From assembly GCF_000238335.3 (NCBI RefSeq), contig NZ_AHCB03000005.1, positions 1,054,001 to 1,118,000 of the forward strand: a DNA stretch of 64,000 bases, in the 5' to 3' direction. Source of the DNA: Pseudoalteromonas marina (GTDB taxonomy: Bacteria > Pseudomonadota > Gammaproteobacteria > Enterobacterales > Alteromonadaceae). Positions 1 through 8,616 of this stretch are shown here, piece after piece (the stretch's first letter is position 1; each line of letters opens with the position of its first letter). A model generated the notes under the pieces. It saw only the letters and a list, made by a program, of their open reading frames with translations. It was not told where the DNA came from and ran no database searches. A program made the position numbers and the translations under genes.

Positions 1-1911
1 AAAATGACGCGATGATACATTTACTGTCACTTTTAAGAAACGATGACCTTGTTGGTGCCACTTTGAAATATGCTGTGCAGCTAAGTCGAGTAGATGTAAA
101 TCCAGGTTGATTATTTGGCCTGTTTTTTCAGCAATAGGAATAAAGTCATTAGGTGAAACAAACCCTTTTTTAGGGTGGTGCCAACGAACAAGTGCTTCAA
201 AGCCAATAACGTGGTTATCTAAGATTGTAAAAATTGGCTGAAAGTAGAGTTCAAATTCGTTGTGTTCAATACCGTGCTGTAGGTCGTTTTCTATGTCGGC
301 GTGTGTTTTAAGCTTTTTTCTCATTGTGTTGTTAAAAAACTTAACTTGTCCGCGGCCTGTTGATTTAGCCTCGTACATAGCGGCGTCTGCTTGTTGCAGT
401 AACAGGTATGCTTTATCGTCAACATTATCAGTATAGGCAATACCTATGCTGGTAGAGGCTTGCAATAAATGGCCATCAACATTTATTGGTTTAGAAAGTG
501 CTTCTTTTATGCGCCCTAGTGCCTCTTTAACTTGATTACGATGTGTAATGTTTTCCATTAAAATAGCAAACTCGTCGCCACCCAAGCGTGAAAAAGTGTC
601 GGTGTTACGAACTGTACCTTTGATCAACTCACAAATTTTAATTAAAAAGTGATCGCCAACTTCGTGGCCGAGCGCATCATTGATGCTTTTAAAGCGGTCA
701 AAATCTAAATAAAGTAGGGCATGAACAGTGCCTTTTTTTACACGCGTTAAGCGTAAAATTGCATGCTTTATTCGTTCAATAAGTAATGAACGATTAGCAA
801 GCCCAGTTAATCCATCATGTAAAGCTTTGTGTTCAAGCTCCTGCCTAGCTAACTGCCTATCTATTGCCATACTTATTTGCCTGCTCACATAGGTAAGCAA
901 AGCACTATCGTGCTCATTATAATGATGTGCCTCATGATAACTTTGCACAACAATGACACCACTCATACGTTCATTGGCTTTAAATGGTACACCTAGCCAA
1001 GATTCGGCTTGACGACCAATTAATTTAAAATGACCTTGCTCTATATGATCAATGTAGTCTTGTTTTGTCAATAACATCGCTTGGTCAGTTTGCAATAAAA
1101 AGTAAGACGCGGTGTCTTTGAGTTGCTCTTTAGAGATTTTTTGATGTGTGTTTGTTTGTATTCCAGCTTCAACAATGTAAACAATATCAAGGATGTCGAT
1201 TTGTTTATCGTAAAGGCCAATAAAGAAGTTATCAGCCCTTAATAAGCTATTAATAATAGTGTGCAAAGATTCGAAAAATGTATCTAAGTCACTGGCTTTA
1301 TAGGTTAAGTTGGCTATTTGAAGAAGACTATTTTCAAGCTTTTGCGCGTCATTTAACTGCTCAACAGTCGATTGCAGGCTATTTACCATGTTAACTTGGT
1401 TTATTTTAGCGCTTAAAAGGTGTGCCACTGTTGTTAATATTTCAAGGTGTGCATTAGTAAAGTAGTTCATAGCTGGGTGTTCACAATCAATAACACCTAG
1501 AATGCGGTCTTTGTATACAAGAGGCACGCAAAGCTCTGATTGAGCAGGGCGTTCGTCTGCAATATAACGGCTATCTTTTGTGACATCGCCTAAAATTATT
1601 GCTTTTTTTGTTGTTGCAACAAAACCTGATATACCTTCATTAAAATCAATTACTTTTCTTTGGGCTTTGTACTTATATCTTTGGCGATCGATTCCCATAG
1701 AAGCAACAAGATTGAGTTTAGAGGCTGATTCATCAGCGAGATAAATAACACAGTCAACAAACCCAAGACGATTTACAACTTGAGTCGTTACATATTCAAA
1801 TAGCTCATCTAAGGTGTCTAGCTGTAATAGGCTTGATGAAAACTGATTTATGATACTTAGCTGATCTGTTTTTACTTCAAGCGCTTTAGAGGTATCGATA
1901 CTGTTCGACAT
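1..1911 (-). CDS. GAF-GAF-GGDEF-EAL cyclic-di-GMP signalling protein (3' end outside window)
   Basis: The gene runs leftward off the window; about 637 codons are visible from an ATG at 1909-1911. Two GAF-like sensory modules (about residues 20-170 and 190-345) precede a GGDEF domain with an intact GGDEF signature at residues 444-448. An RNTD inhibitory-site motif lies five residues before that signature. An EAL domain follows, with EAL at 572-574 and VNVSS near the cut edge. No transmembrane segment is seen, so it should be cytosolic. Family knowledge says such hybrids make and/or degrade cyclic-di-GMP; the A-site and I-site suggest synthase activity is possible, but the rest of the EAL active site is not visible. 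It is divergent from pyrC. Confidence 0.9.
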   Translation of the reverse strand, partial: MSNSIDTSKALEVKTDQLSIINQFSSSLLQLDTLDELFEYVTTQVVNRLGFVDCVIYLADESASKLNLVASMGIDRQRYKYKAQRKVIDFNEGISGFVATTKKAIILGDVTKDSRYIADERPAQSELCVPLVYKDRILGVIDCEHPAMNYFTNAHLEILTTVAHLLSAKINQVNMVNSLQSTVEQLNDAQKLENSLLQIANLTYKASDLDTFFESLHTIINSLLRADNFFIGLYDKQIDILDIVYIVEAGIQTNTHQKISKEQLKDTASYFLLQTDQAMLLTKQDYIDHIEQGHFKLIGRQAESWLGVPFKANERMSGVIVVQSYHEAHHYNEHDSALLTYVSRQISMAIDRQLARQELEHKALHDGLTGLANRSLLIERIKHAILRLTRVKKGTVHALLYLDFDRFKSINDALGHEVGDHFLIKICELIKGTVRNTDTFSRLGGDEFAILMENITHRNQVKEALGRIKEALSKPINVDGHLLQASTSIGIAYTDNVDDKAYLLLQQADAAMYEAKSTGRGQVKFFNNTMRKKLKTHADIENDLQHGIEHNEFELYFQPIFTILDNHVIGFEALVRWHHPKKGFVSPNDFIPIAEKTGQIINLDLHLLDLAAQHISKWHQQGHRFLKVTVNVSSRHF

Positions 1912-1986
1912 AGGCAAAATTTATTATTCTTTTTTTATAAACACAACATTAAGTTAACCTAATATCAACTGTTCTACAAAATAAAA

Positions 1987-2002
1987 CGATAAACGTTTTA
2001 AC
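1987..2002 (+). promoter_or_regulatory. Possible PurR-like operator upstream of pyrC
   Basis: The core AAACGTTTT at 1991-1999 lies inside an AAAACG/CGTTTT dyad about 110 bp before pyrC. It matches the centre of the PurR consensus but not its flanks. E. coli pyrC is PurR-regulated, which makes the site plausible; this is an inference. Confidence 0.3.
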
Positions 2003-2111
2003 TAAGCTGTAAATAAAATAGGGCAAATTAGTAACCGATTATTTTAATAAAATCTTTACTCGAAAACATCATATGCCTATGATCACATAAATTCAGCTGT
2101 GGAATGAAGTG

Positions 2112-3167
2112 ATGACCAGTAATAATACAAACTCTGTAAAAACGTTAACAATTACCCGACCTGACGATTGGCATGTGCATTTACGCGATGGTGATCAGCT
2201 TAAAGACACTGTGCGCGATATTAGCCGCTATATGGGGCGCGCTATTATAATGCCAAATTTGGTTCCTCCAGCGACCTGCACGGACACCGCTTTAGCTTAC
2301 AGAGAGCGTATAATGGCTGCTAAGCCACAAGGTAACTTTGAGCCCTTGATGGTGTTATACCTTACTGATAAGACAACACCTGAAGAAATAATTAAGGCTA
2401 ATGCATCAGGCAAAGTATTTGCTGCTAAACTATACCCTGCCGGCGCAACAACCAACTCTGATTCTGGAGTAACGTCCGTCAAAAATATATATTCAGTGCT
2501 TAGCGCTATGCAAGATGTTGGTATGCTTTTGCTTGTACATGGTGAAGTGACTGATTCTTCAATTGATATTTTTGACAGAGAAAAAGTATTTTTAGATACG
2601 ATTCTGGGTGATGTAGTTAACGACTTTCCAGAGCTTAAAATAGTACTTGAGCATATAACGACAAAAGATGCGGTTGATTTTGTCAATAATTCGCCAAGTA
2701 ATGTTGCGGCAACGATTACTGCCCACCATTTACTGTATAATCGAAACCACATGTTAGCAGGGGGGATTCGTCCTCATTATTACTGTCTGCCTATACTTAA
2801 ACGTAATATTCACCAGCAAGCACTTATGGCTGCAGCTACGAGTGGCAGTAAAAAGTTCTTTTTAGGTACTGACTCAGCGCCTCATTATAAAGACAAGAAA
2901 GAAGCTGCGTGCGGTTGCGCAGGGGCTTACACGGCTCATGCTGCTATTGAGCTTTACGCAGAAGCATTTGAAGAAGCTGGTGCATTAGATAAGCTAGAGG
3001 GCTTTGCAAGCCACTTTGGGCCAGACTTTTATGGTTTGGCGCGTAATAGCGATACAATTACACTGCAAAAGTCGCCTTGGACTGTGCCTGCAAGTTATAC
3101 GCTTGGTGATTCTGAAGTCGTACCAATAAAAGCAGAATCCGTAATTGATTGGGCTGTTTTAAAGTAA
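2112..3167 (+). CDS. pyrC: Dihydroorotase PyrC
   Basis: Zinc metalloenzyme of de novo pyrimidine synthesis that cyclises N-carbamoyl-aspartate to dihydroorotate in the cytosol. About 351 residues, the usual length of the short (E. coli-type) class. Visible metal-site elements are the N-terminal HVHLRDG, the lysine in AAKLYPAG that is carboxylated in the family, LVHGEV, LEHITT and GTDSAPH. The ATG at 2112 is preferred over the GTG immediately before it at 2109, because GGAA around 2101-2104 is then at a better distance. The gene is alone, with its own terminator; the divergent neighbour is a c-di-GMP protein. A PurR-like box upstream may link it to nucleotide control. Confidence 0.97.
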   Translation: MTSNNTNSVKTLTITRPDDWHVHLRDGDQLKDTVRDISRYMGRAIIMPNLVPPATCTDTALAYRERIMAAKPQGNFEPLMVLYLTDKTTPEEIIKANASGKVFAAKLYPAGATTNSDSGVTSVKNIYSVLSAMQDVGMLLLVHGEVTDSSIDIFDREKVFLDTILGDVVNDFPELKIVLEHITTKDAVDFVNNSPSNVAATITAHHLLYNRNHMLAGGIRPHYYCLPILKRNIHQQALMAAATSGSKKFFLGTDSAPHYKDKKEAACGCAGAYTAHAAIELYAEAFEEAGALDKLEGFASHFGPDFYGLARNSDTITLQKSPWTVPASYTLGDSEVVPIKAESVIDWAVLK

Positions 3168-3185
3168 AATTAAGTATTTGAAATC

Positions 3186-3213
3186 AAAGCCGCTTACTTA
3201 AGCGGCTTTTTTT
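3186..3213 (+). terminator. Rho-independent terminator after pyrC
   Basis: A perfect 10-bp stem (AAAGCCGCTT / AAGCGGCTTT) with a 4-nt loop is followed by a run of T. Confidence 0.92.
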
Positions 3214-3586
3214 ATGTAAATATTTAGGCTCACGGCTTGTAAAAAAAGCTGTAAATTGGCTTGTTACTTAATCATTATTTCTTGTTTGTTTTAGTATGAA
3301 CAGAAATCAGCCTGCTAAGAGTTAACAATCGCTGTATTTTTATTAGGATTTTATAATAAATATTACAATAATATTTTATTTTTATTTATTTTAATCAATA
3401 CCTTATCTGTTTTTAATCACGGAGTAAGTTTTTTTAGAAATTATTTTCAATTAATAGAGCGAAAAAAAATAGAATGTGTTAATCTTACTTTGCTTTGAGT
3501 TTTTATGAATTGAATTTACGGATATTGTGCTGCGTTTAAGGTTACCAGTTAGGTTATTACTTGTTCCTGTACTATACCTCTATTTT

Positions 3587-3664
3587 ATGAGCATTGACTC
3601 AAGGAGGCTATTGCCACAATAACGTGGCAGAATTTTTAATTATTGACTTACAGGAAAATTTAGT
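3587..3664 (+). promoter_or_regulatory. Structured leader of the cold-shock gene
   Basis: The last part of a long untranslated stretch before the cold-shock gene holds a hairpin, TGCCAC(6 nt)GTGGCA at 3612-3629, followed by a T-rich run. A strong Shine-Dalgarno-like AAGGAGG at 3601-3607 has no proper gene behind it. The real start at 3665 has its own AGGA at 3652-3655. Long structured leaders that change fold with temperature are known for cspA-type mRNAs. An 11-codon ORF (3587-3622) with tandem AGG AGG arginine codons also lies here but has no good ribosome site. Confidence 0.5.
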
Positions 3665-3868
3665 ATGTCGGTTTCTGGTAAAGTAAAGTTTTTCAACGAA
3701 GCTAAAGGCTTTGGTTTCATTGAACAAGAAAACGGTCCTGACGTGTTTGTACACTTCAGCGCAATCTCTGGTTCTGGTTTTCGCACTCTTAGCGAAGGTC
3801 AAGCAGTGACATTCAGCATCAAACAAGGTCAAAAAGGCCCTGAAGCTGAGAACGTTGAAGCAGCATAA
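3665..3868 (+). CDS. Cold-shock domain protein (CspA family)
   Basis: A 67-residue single cold-shock domain that binds single-stranded RNA or DNA and melts mRNA structure in the cytosol. RNP1 (KGFGFI) and RNP2 (VFVHF) are intact, with the aromatic residues expected for nucleic-acid stacking. The length is typical of the family. The gene is monocistronic, preceded by about 450 bp without a gene and a structured leader, as usual for cold-inducible csp genes. Which csp paralogue it is cannot be decided from sequence alone, so no symbol is given. Confidence 0.96.
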   Translation: MSVSGKVKFFNEAKGFGFIEQENGPDVFVHFSAISGSGFRTLSEGQAVTFSIKQGQKGPEAENVEAA

Positions 3869-3897
3869 TTTTAATTATGTGAACTCATGTTCATCTT

Positions 3898-3921
3898 GGT
3901 GAAGCAGGTCTCTGTTTCACC
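3898..3921 (+). terminator. Weak hairpin terminator after the cold-shock gene
   Basis: GGTGAAGCAG pairs with CTGTTTCACC (one G-T pair) around a 4-nt loop; only a poor T-rich tail follows, so termination is uncertain. Confidence 0.4.
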
Positions 3922-4909
3922 ATTATTCCTTAAAACTTCTCACATACTCAGAAAGTTCCTCATATATCCATAAACCATAATACCTCCAATTATTAATAGC
4001 GTTCATTTCTTATATCTAAACTCCAAAAGACCATAATATGGTTTAATTTTTCTAGAAACCTAATTCCAATTAAATATGCTAAACAGAATTCTATGTATTA
4101 TTAATTTTGTGCCTACTATAAAGTTCTAATATTTTCATAATCCTTCTAGGTTAACTTGCAAGTTTTAAAGTATTAATACTTACAAAACTCAGCTTCAAAC
4201 TGGATTATATGGGTAGTCGCCAAAACTTTGAGTTTGGATAGTGAGCTAATAAGTAATTTACAGTGAGCTTAGGCAAGACTCGGTTTGAACATCATAAGAA
4301 TAATTAACTAAAGTAAGCTTTTTTTGATTTTGATTGTGCCCAAGCCATTAATGAGGCCTTATTTCGTCTATCAGTGTAGAGCGTTGCTTGATTGTAATTG
4401 AGTGTCAGAAAACCTTCACAAATTTGATATTGAAACCCTTCTATTAGCTTTACAACTTTCAATATGTGTAACGTTTGATTTTTGTGCGTTAAACCGTTCC
4501 TTTTTTGAGTTAAAGTGCTTAAAAATGATAAAAAACCGTCAAATAGAGCCCCTAAAAGAGTTTTTTTTTAAATGTTTTTATTTTTTTTTTATATACATCA
4601 AGTTTGAACTAAATGTTGCATTTATGTTGTTTGTTTAGAGGTCTATCCAGCTAAACATCAACCTTATTGGGGTTTGCTAGGATTGTTGATAATACAGTTG
4701 GTTGCAATAATGTTAACATTTTATTGGTGCTACTTTAATGTAGTCCATCGGCAGGTGATTTATTTGCTAATTACACCTAACATCAAGTTGACAGCGCTTA
4801 TTGCATTTAGCATTATTGAAAGGTTGATATCTATTAAAAGATATCAGGGTTGTTCTCCTCGGAGGATAATTAAATTATAAAAGTAACATTACTTAATTGG
4901 TTGGGAACT
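3922..4909. other. AT-rich gene-free stretch with several dyads
   Basis: Almost 1 kb without a convincing gene; the short open frames here are AT-rich, lack ribosome sites and look random. Dyads are visible: AACTTGCAAGTT (4153-4164) touching AAGTATTAATACTT (4168-4181), CAATAATGTTAACATTTTATTG around 4705-4726 (an imperfect palindrome), and TGATATC(8 nt)GATATCA at 4825-4846. No clear Fur box was found, although the TonB2 operon starts at the right edge. The stretch probably holds the operon's promoter region. Confidence 0.5.
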
Positions 4910-5680
4910 ATGTCTGTTAAAATCAGAAAGAGTCTTGTAGCAACAGCGTTGGTTGGCGCTTTTGCATTTGCAAGCAGCAATGTGATTGCAGATCCTTTGA
5001 ATGACGTGCAAAAAGCAGGTCAACAAATTCAAAAGGCTGCTGTTAAGTCTCAAACTAAAATTGACAATGTATATGGTCAAACTCAAGAGCTAATCGCTGA
5101 GTACCGTAGCATCGTTGATGAGACTGAACTTATGAAAGTGTATAACGATCACGTTGCACGTTTGGTCGCTGACCAAAATGCATCGATTGAGTCGTTCGAT
5201 CGTCAAATTGCGACTATCGATAACACTAAACAAAACGTTGTGCCTTTGATGTATCGCATGATCGATACGCTTGAGCAATTCATCAAAGCGGACGTTCCAT
5301 TTAATCTTGAAACGCGTCTAGGCCGTGTAGAAAGACTTCGTGACATCATGGCATCTGCCTCTGTTACTACGTCTGAAAAATTCCGTCAAGTTCTTGAAGC
5401 ATACACAGTTGAAACAGCTTACAGCTCTGCAGTAACTGCTTCTCAAGGTACGCTTGAAATTGATGGCAAAAATATCAACGTAGATATCGGTCGTTTAGGT
5501 CGTATTACTTATGTTGCTCAGTCTTTTGACTTGAAACATGCTTGGGTGTGGGATAACAACACTAAACAGTGGAAAGAATTAGGTGAAGAATACCTAAAAC
5601 CTGTTAAAGAAGTGATCCGCATGGCACGTAAGCAAGCGACACTAGAACTTGTTAAACTACCAATCTTTGGCGCGGAGTAA
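4910..5680 (+). CDS. DUF3450 family protein, TonB2-operon periplasmic component
   Basis: About 256 residues. A Sec signal peptide (roughly residues 1-27, ending near NVIA) is followed by a helical region rich in Gln, Lys and Glu that looks coiled-coil, then a C-terminal part with short beta-like segments. The ATG at 4910 fits the signal peptide better than the TTG at 4901. It is the first gene of a tight operon with TtpC-like, ExbB, ExbD, TonB and TPR genes (6-bp gap to the next). In marine gammaproteobacteria DUF3450 genes commonly sit in such operons; the molecular role is unknown. An accessory role in TonB2-driven uptake across the outer membrane is inferred. Confidence 0.85.
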   Translation: MSVKIRKSLVATALVGAFAFASSNVIADPLNDVQKAGQQIQKAAVKSQTKIDNVYGQTQELIAEYRSIVDETELMKVYNDHVARLVADQNASIESFDRQIATIDNTKQNVVPLMYRMIDTLEQFIKADVPFNLETRLGRVERLRDIMASASVTTSEKFRQVLEAYTVETAYSSAVTASQGTLEIDGKNINVDIGRLGRITYVAQSFDLKHAWVWDNNTKQWKELGEEYLKPVKEVIRMARKQATLELVKLPIFGAE

Positions 5681-5686
5681 TCAATA

Positions 5687-7051
5687 ATGAAGAAACTATT
5701 TAAAGGTTTTGCTGTTGCAGCAGTACTATCTGTTTCTGCAGGTACCGCGCTTAACGCACACGCAAACACTGACGCTTTAGACAAAATTCTTGAGCAAGTT
5801 AAGCAAGAGCGTATCTCAGAAGGTAAGATCAATAAGCAACGTGAGCAAGAGTTCTTATCAGAACGTGCTGACAAGCAATCTTTACTTAATAAAGCTAAAA
5901 GCCAGCTAGCTGCTGAAAAAGCACGTGGTGAATCTTTAGCTAAGCAATACGCACAAAACGAAAACACTTTAGCGGAAAAAGAGCAAGCTCTTCAAAATGC
6001 TCAAGGTACTCTAGGTGAGATGTTTGGTGTTGTACGTCGTGCAGCGCAAGACGCTATCGGTTCTATCGAAGCATCTTTAGTAAGTGCTGAAAAGCCAGGT
6101 CGTGCTGAAGTACTTCGTTCATTAGCAGCAGCTAAAGAACTTCCAACAGTTCGTGAGTTAGAAGAGCTTTGGATTTCACTTCAAACAGAAATGACAGAAT
6201 CAGCAAAAGTATCTACTTTTGAATCTGAAGTTGCTGGCCTTGACGGAAACACTGCGGTTAAGAAAATCACTCGTATTGGTAACTTTAACTTAGTTGCTGA
6301 CGAAGGTTACTTAATCTACTCGCCAGAAACAAAGTCTATCCAGCCTTTAGGTAAACAACCTGATAGCTACATTTTAGATGGCATTTCAAACCTAGAAGCA
6401 ACATCTTCTGATAGCTACGCGGGCGTTTACATTGACCCTACACGCGGCGCAATCTTACGTATTAATACGCAGAAGAAAACGCTAATGGAATACTACGAGC
6501 AAGGTGCTGAAGTTGGTTATATCATCACTGTACTACTTGCTGTAGGTCTATTAATCTTCTTAGTTCGTTTCATTGACTTAGCGCTTACTACTTCTAAGAT
6601 CAAATCACAACTTAAGAACTTGTCTACACCGAATACAAACAACCCACTGGGTCGTATTCTTAAAGTGTACCATGACAACAAATCTCAAGATGTTGAAAAC
6701 CTTGAACTTAAACTTGATGAAGCTATTTTACGTGAAACTCCACGTGTTGAAGCTGGTATCAACATCATCAAGATCCTTGCTGCTATCGCACCATTACTAG
6801 GTCTACTAGGTACAGTAATCGGTATGATTTTAACGTTCCAAACAATCACATTGTTCGGTACGGGCGATCCGAAGATCATGGCTGGTAACATCTCTCTAGC
6901 ACTTGTAACTACAGCGTTAGGTCTAATTGCAGCACTACCACTTATTCTACTTCACTCTATTGTTGCAGGTCGTAGTAAGTCGGTATTACATATCCTTGAT
7001 GAGCAAAGCGCTGGTATCATCGCTACTCACGCGGAGAAGGAGAAAGCCTAA
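5687..7051 (+). CDS. ttpC: TtpC-like extended MotA/TolQ/ExbB proton-channel protein
   Basis: A 454-residue inner-membrane protein. A signal peptide (1-26) precedes a Gln/Lys/Glu-rich coiled coil (about 30-110) and a periplasmic segment. A transmembrane helix near 279-300 follows (YIITVLLAVGLLIFLV), then an ExbB-like domain with two helices around 360-385 and 400-425 (APLLGLLGTVIGM is the family signature). At this size it is an ExbB with a large periplasmic extension, as in Vibrio TtpC, which is required for TonB2-dependent iron uptake. It overlaps the next gene by one base (TAATG), consistent with translational coupling. The symbol is assigned by architecture and context. Confidence 0.85.
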   Translation: MKKLFKGFAVAAVLSVSAGTALNAHANTDALDKILEQVKQERISEGKINKQREQEFLSERADKQSLLNKAKSQLAAEKARGESLAKQYAQNENTLAEKEQALQNAQGTLGEMFGVVRRAAQDAIGSIEASLVSAEKPGRAEVLRSLAAAKELPTVRELEELWISLQTEMTESAKVSTFESEVAGLDGNTAVKKITRIGNFNLVADEGYLIYSPETKSIQPLGKQPDSYILDGISNLEATSSDSYAGVYIDPTRGAILRINTQKKTLMEYYEQGAEVGYIITVLLAVGLLIFLVRFIDLALTTSKIKSQLKNLSTPNTNNPLGRILKVYHDNKSQDVENLELKLDEAILRETPRVEAGINIIKILAAIAPLLGLLGTVIGMILTFQTITLFGTGDPKIMAGNISLALVTTALGLIAALPLILLHSIVAGRSKSVLHILDEQSAGIIATHAEKEKA

Positions 7052-7575
7052 TGCTAGTCCTGATGGAGATATGGGAATCTATCAGGGATTTTGTTGGCAC
7101 AGGCGGCCAGGTTTTATACGTGGTCGCGATAGCACTCTTTCTGATGTGGGTTTTAATGATTGAGCGCTATTGGTTCTTACTTGCAGAGTTTCCTCGTTTA
7201 ACGAAGGATATTGTTGCTAAGTGGGATGCCCGCCAAGACACTACGTCTTGGTACGCACACAGAATCCGTGAAGCATGGATTTCTGAAGCGTCTGAAAAAT
7301 TAGATCAGCGTATGTTGTTGATTAAAACATTAGTAGCTGTTTGTCCTTTAATAGGCTTACTTGGAACTGTAACGGGTATGATCGCGGTTTTTGAAACCAT
7401 GGCAACCCAAGGTACTGGTAATGCACGTTTAATGGCATCAGGTATTTCAATGGCAACAATCCCAACAATGGCTGGAATGGTTGCGGCACTATCTGGAGTT
7501 TTCTTTAGCTCACGCCTTGAGGCAAGAGCGAGAATGGTGAAAGCCAAACTTGTAGATAGCATGCCTCATCACTAG
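7051..7575 (+). CDS. exbB2: ExbB-type biopolymer transport protein (TonB2 system)
   Basis: A 174-residue inner-membrane proton-channel subunit that works with ExbD to energise TonB. Three hydrophobic helices are visible: near residues 18-36, 92-115 (CPLIGLLGTVTGMIAVF, the MotA/TolQ/ExbB signature) and 130-155. It is short compared with E. coli ExbB, as usual for TonB2-type ExbB. AAGGAG at 7034-7039 sits 8-9 bases before the ATG at 7051, supporting that start over the Met at codon 5. Its start codon overlaps the stop of the TtpC-like gene. The operon thus carries two ExbB-family proteins of different size. Confidence 0.93.
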   Translation: MLVLMEIWESIRDFVGTGGQVLYVVAIALFLMWVLMIERYWFLLAEFPRLTKDIVAKWDARQDTTSWYAHRIREAWISEASEKLDQRMLLIKTLVAVCPLIGLLGTVTGMIAVFETMATQGTGNARLMASGISMATIPTMAGMVAALSGVFFSSRLEARARMVKAKLVDSMPHH

Positions 7576-7589
7576 AGAGAGAATTAAAT

Positions 7590-7994
7590 ATGGCACGTAA
7601 ACAACGTTTTCGTGAAGAAGAAGAAGCAGCGGTAGATATGACACCAATGCTTGACATCGTATTTATCATGCTTATTTTCTTTATCGTAACTACATCGTTC
7701 GTTAAAGAGGCTGGTATCGAGGTCAATAAACCTAAAGCTGCCCAAGCTACGAAGCAAAAAAATGCAAACATTTTTATTGCTATACGCAGTGATGGCGCAA
7801 TCTGGATTGATAAGCAGCAAGTTGACGTTGAACGTGTTTCAGCGAAAATTGAAAGCTTACTAGCAGAGCAACCTACTGACGTTGTAATTTTGCAAGCTGA
7901 TAAAGAAGCAAAACACGGCACAGTGGTTAAAGTTATGGACCAGATTAAAGCAACGGGCGATAACCTAAGAATTTCAATAGCTGGAGATCAGTAA
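7590..7994 (+). CDS. exbD2: ExbD-type biopolymer transport protein (TonB2 system)
   Basis: A 134-residue inner-membrane protein with a basic and acidic cytosolic start. It has a single helix around residues 20-40 whose DMTPMLDIVFIMLIFF segment contains the conserved membrane aspartate used for proton coupling, followed by a periplasmic domain. It partners ExbB and TonB to transmit proton-motive force to outer-membrane receptors. Fourteen bases separate it from exbB, and its stop overlaps the tonB start by one base, so the genes are likely translated as a coupled set. Confidence 0.95.
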   Translation: MARKQRFREEEEAAVDMTPMLDIVFIMLIFFIVTTSFVKEAGIEVNKPKAAQATKQKNANIFIAIRSDGAIWIDKQQVDVERVSAKIESLLAEQPTDVVILQADKEAKHGTVVKVMDQIKATGDNLRISIAGDQ

Positions 7995-8605
7995 TGATTC
8001 GTTTTCTGTTTTCACTGATTGCAGGTGGGGCAGTTACTTTCGGCTTGTTCTACTTCATGGCTTACCTCATCTCTGGTGGGGCTGACCGTAATACGGAACA
8101 AAAAGAGCAGATCATAGTCGAAATTATGACGAATCCGCCTGAATCTAAGGTGCAGGAGAGGAAGCGTGTACCGCCTCCACCTCCGCCACCGCCAAAGCAG
8201 CCGCCTAAACCGCAGCCGCCACAGCCGGATACTAATCCTAATCCAGGTGCAATGTCATTTAACATGCCAAGCATCGACGTAGGGAGTTCTGCTGGTGGAC
8301 TAAGTGGTCCGGGTGCATTTGGACGAGATGGTGATGCGACACCTATCGTTCGTATTGAACCAAAATATCCAACGCAAGCAGCACGTGATGGTAAAGAAGG
8401 TTGGGTACAACTTTCGTTCACAATTGATGAGTTAGGTGGGGTTATTGACGTTGATGTAATCGACGCTGAGCCTAAACGTATCTTTGACCGTGAAGCTAAA
8501 CGTGCACTTCGTAAGTGGAAATACCGTCCGAAAATTATTGACGGTAAGCCACAAAAACAAGTTGGTTTACAAGTTCAACTAGACTTTAAACTTAACCAAG
8601 GCTAA
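7994..8605 (+). CDS. tonB2: TonB2-type energy transducer TonB
   Basis: A 203-residue protein anchored in the inner membrane and reaching through the periplasm to the TonB box of outer-membrane receptors. Visible parts are an N-terminal helix (residues about 4-26) and a proline-rich stretch near 55-80 with a run of eight prolines. The C-terminal TonB domain (about 115-203) begins with the family PKYPTQA motif. It is shorter than E. coli TonB, matching TonB2 proteins. The order ExbB-ExbD-TonB-TPR after a TtpC-like gene is the known TonB2 arrangement. The substrate is not revealed; iron siderophores or heme are the usual ones. Confidence 0.94.
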   Translation: MIRFLFSLIAGGAVTFGLFYFMAYLISGGADRNTEQKEQIIVEIMTNPPESKVQERKRVPPPPPPPPKQPPKPQPPQPDTNPNPGAMSFNMPSIDVGSSAGGLSGPGAFGRDGDATPIVRIEPKYPTQAARDGKEGWVQLSFTIDELGGVIDVDVIDAEPKRIFDREAKRALRKWKYRPKIIDGKPQKQVGLQVQLDFKLNQG

Positions 8606-8616
8606 GGAGGCGAGTA

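Noticed and set aside
4402..4638. 78-codon open frame with a GTG start in the AT-rich gap
   Set aside because: Phe/Leu/Lys-rich translation of AT-rich DNA, no ribosome site, no family resemblance.
4674..4880. 68-codon open frame before the TonB2 operon
   Set aside because: Runs through a hairpin and a GGAGG-like palindrome, has no ribosome site and looks random.
4640..4909. Fur box before the TonB2 operon
   Set aside because: AT-rich GATAAT-like words occur, but no convincing 19-bp Fur palindrome.
8062..8421. Minus-strand frame opposite tonB
   Set aside because: Gly-rich frame created by the antisense of the proline-rich TonB segment.
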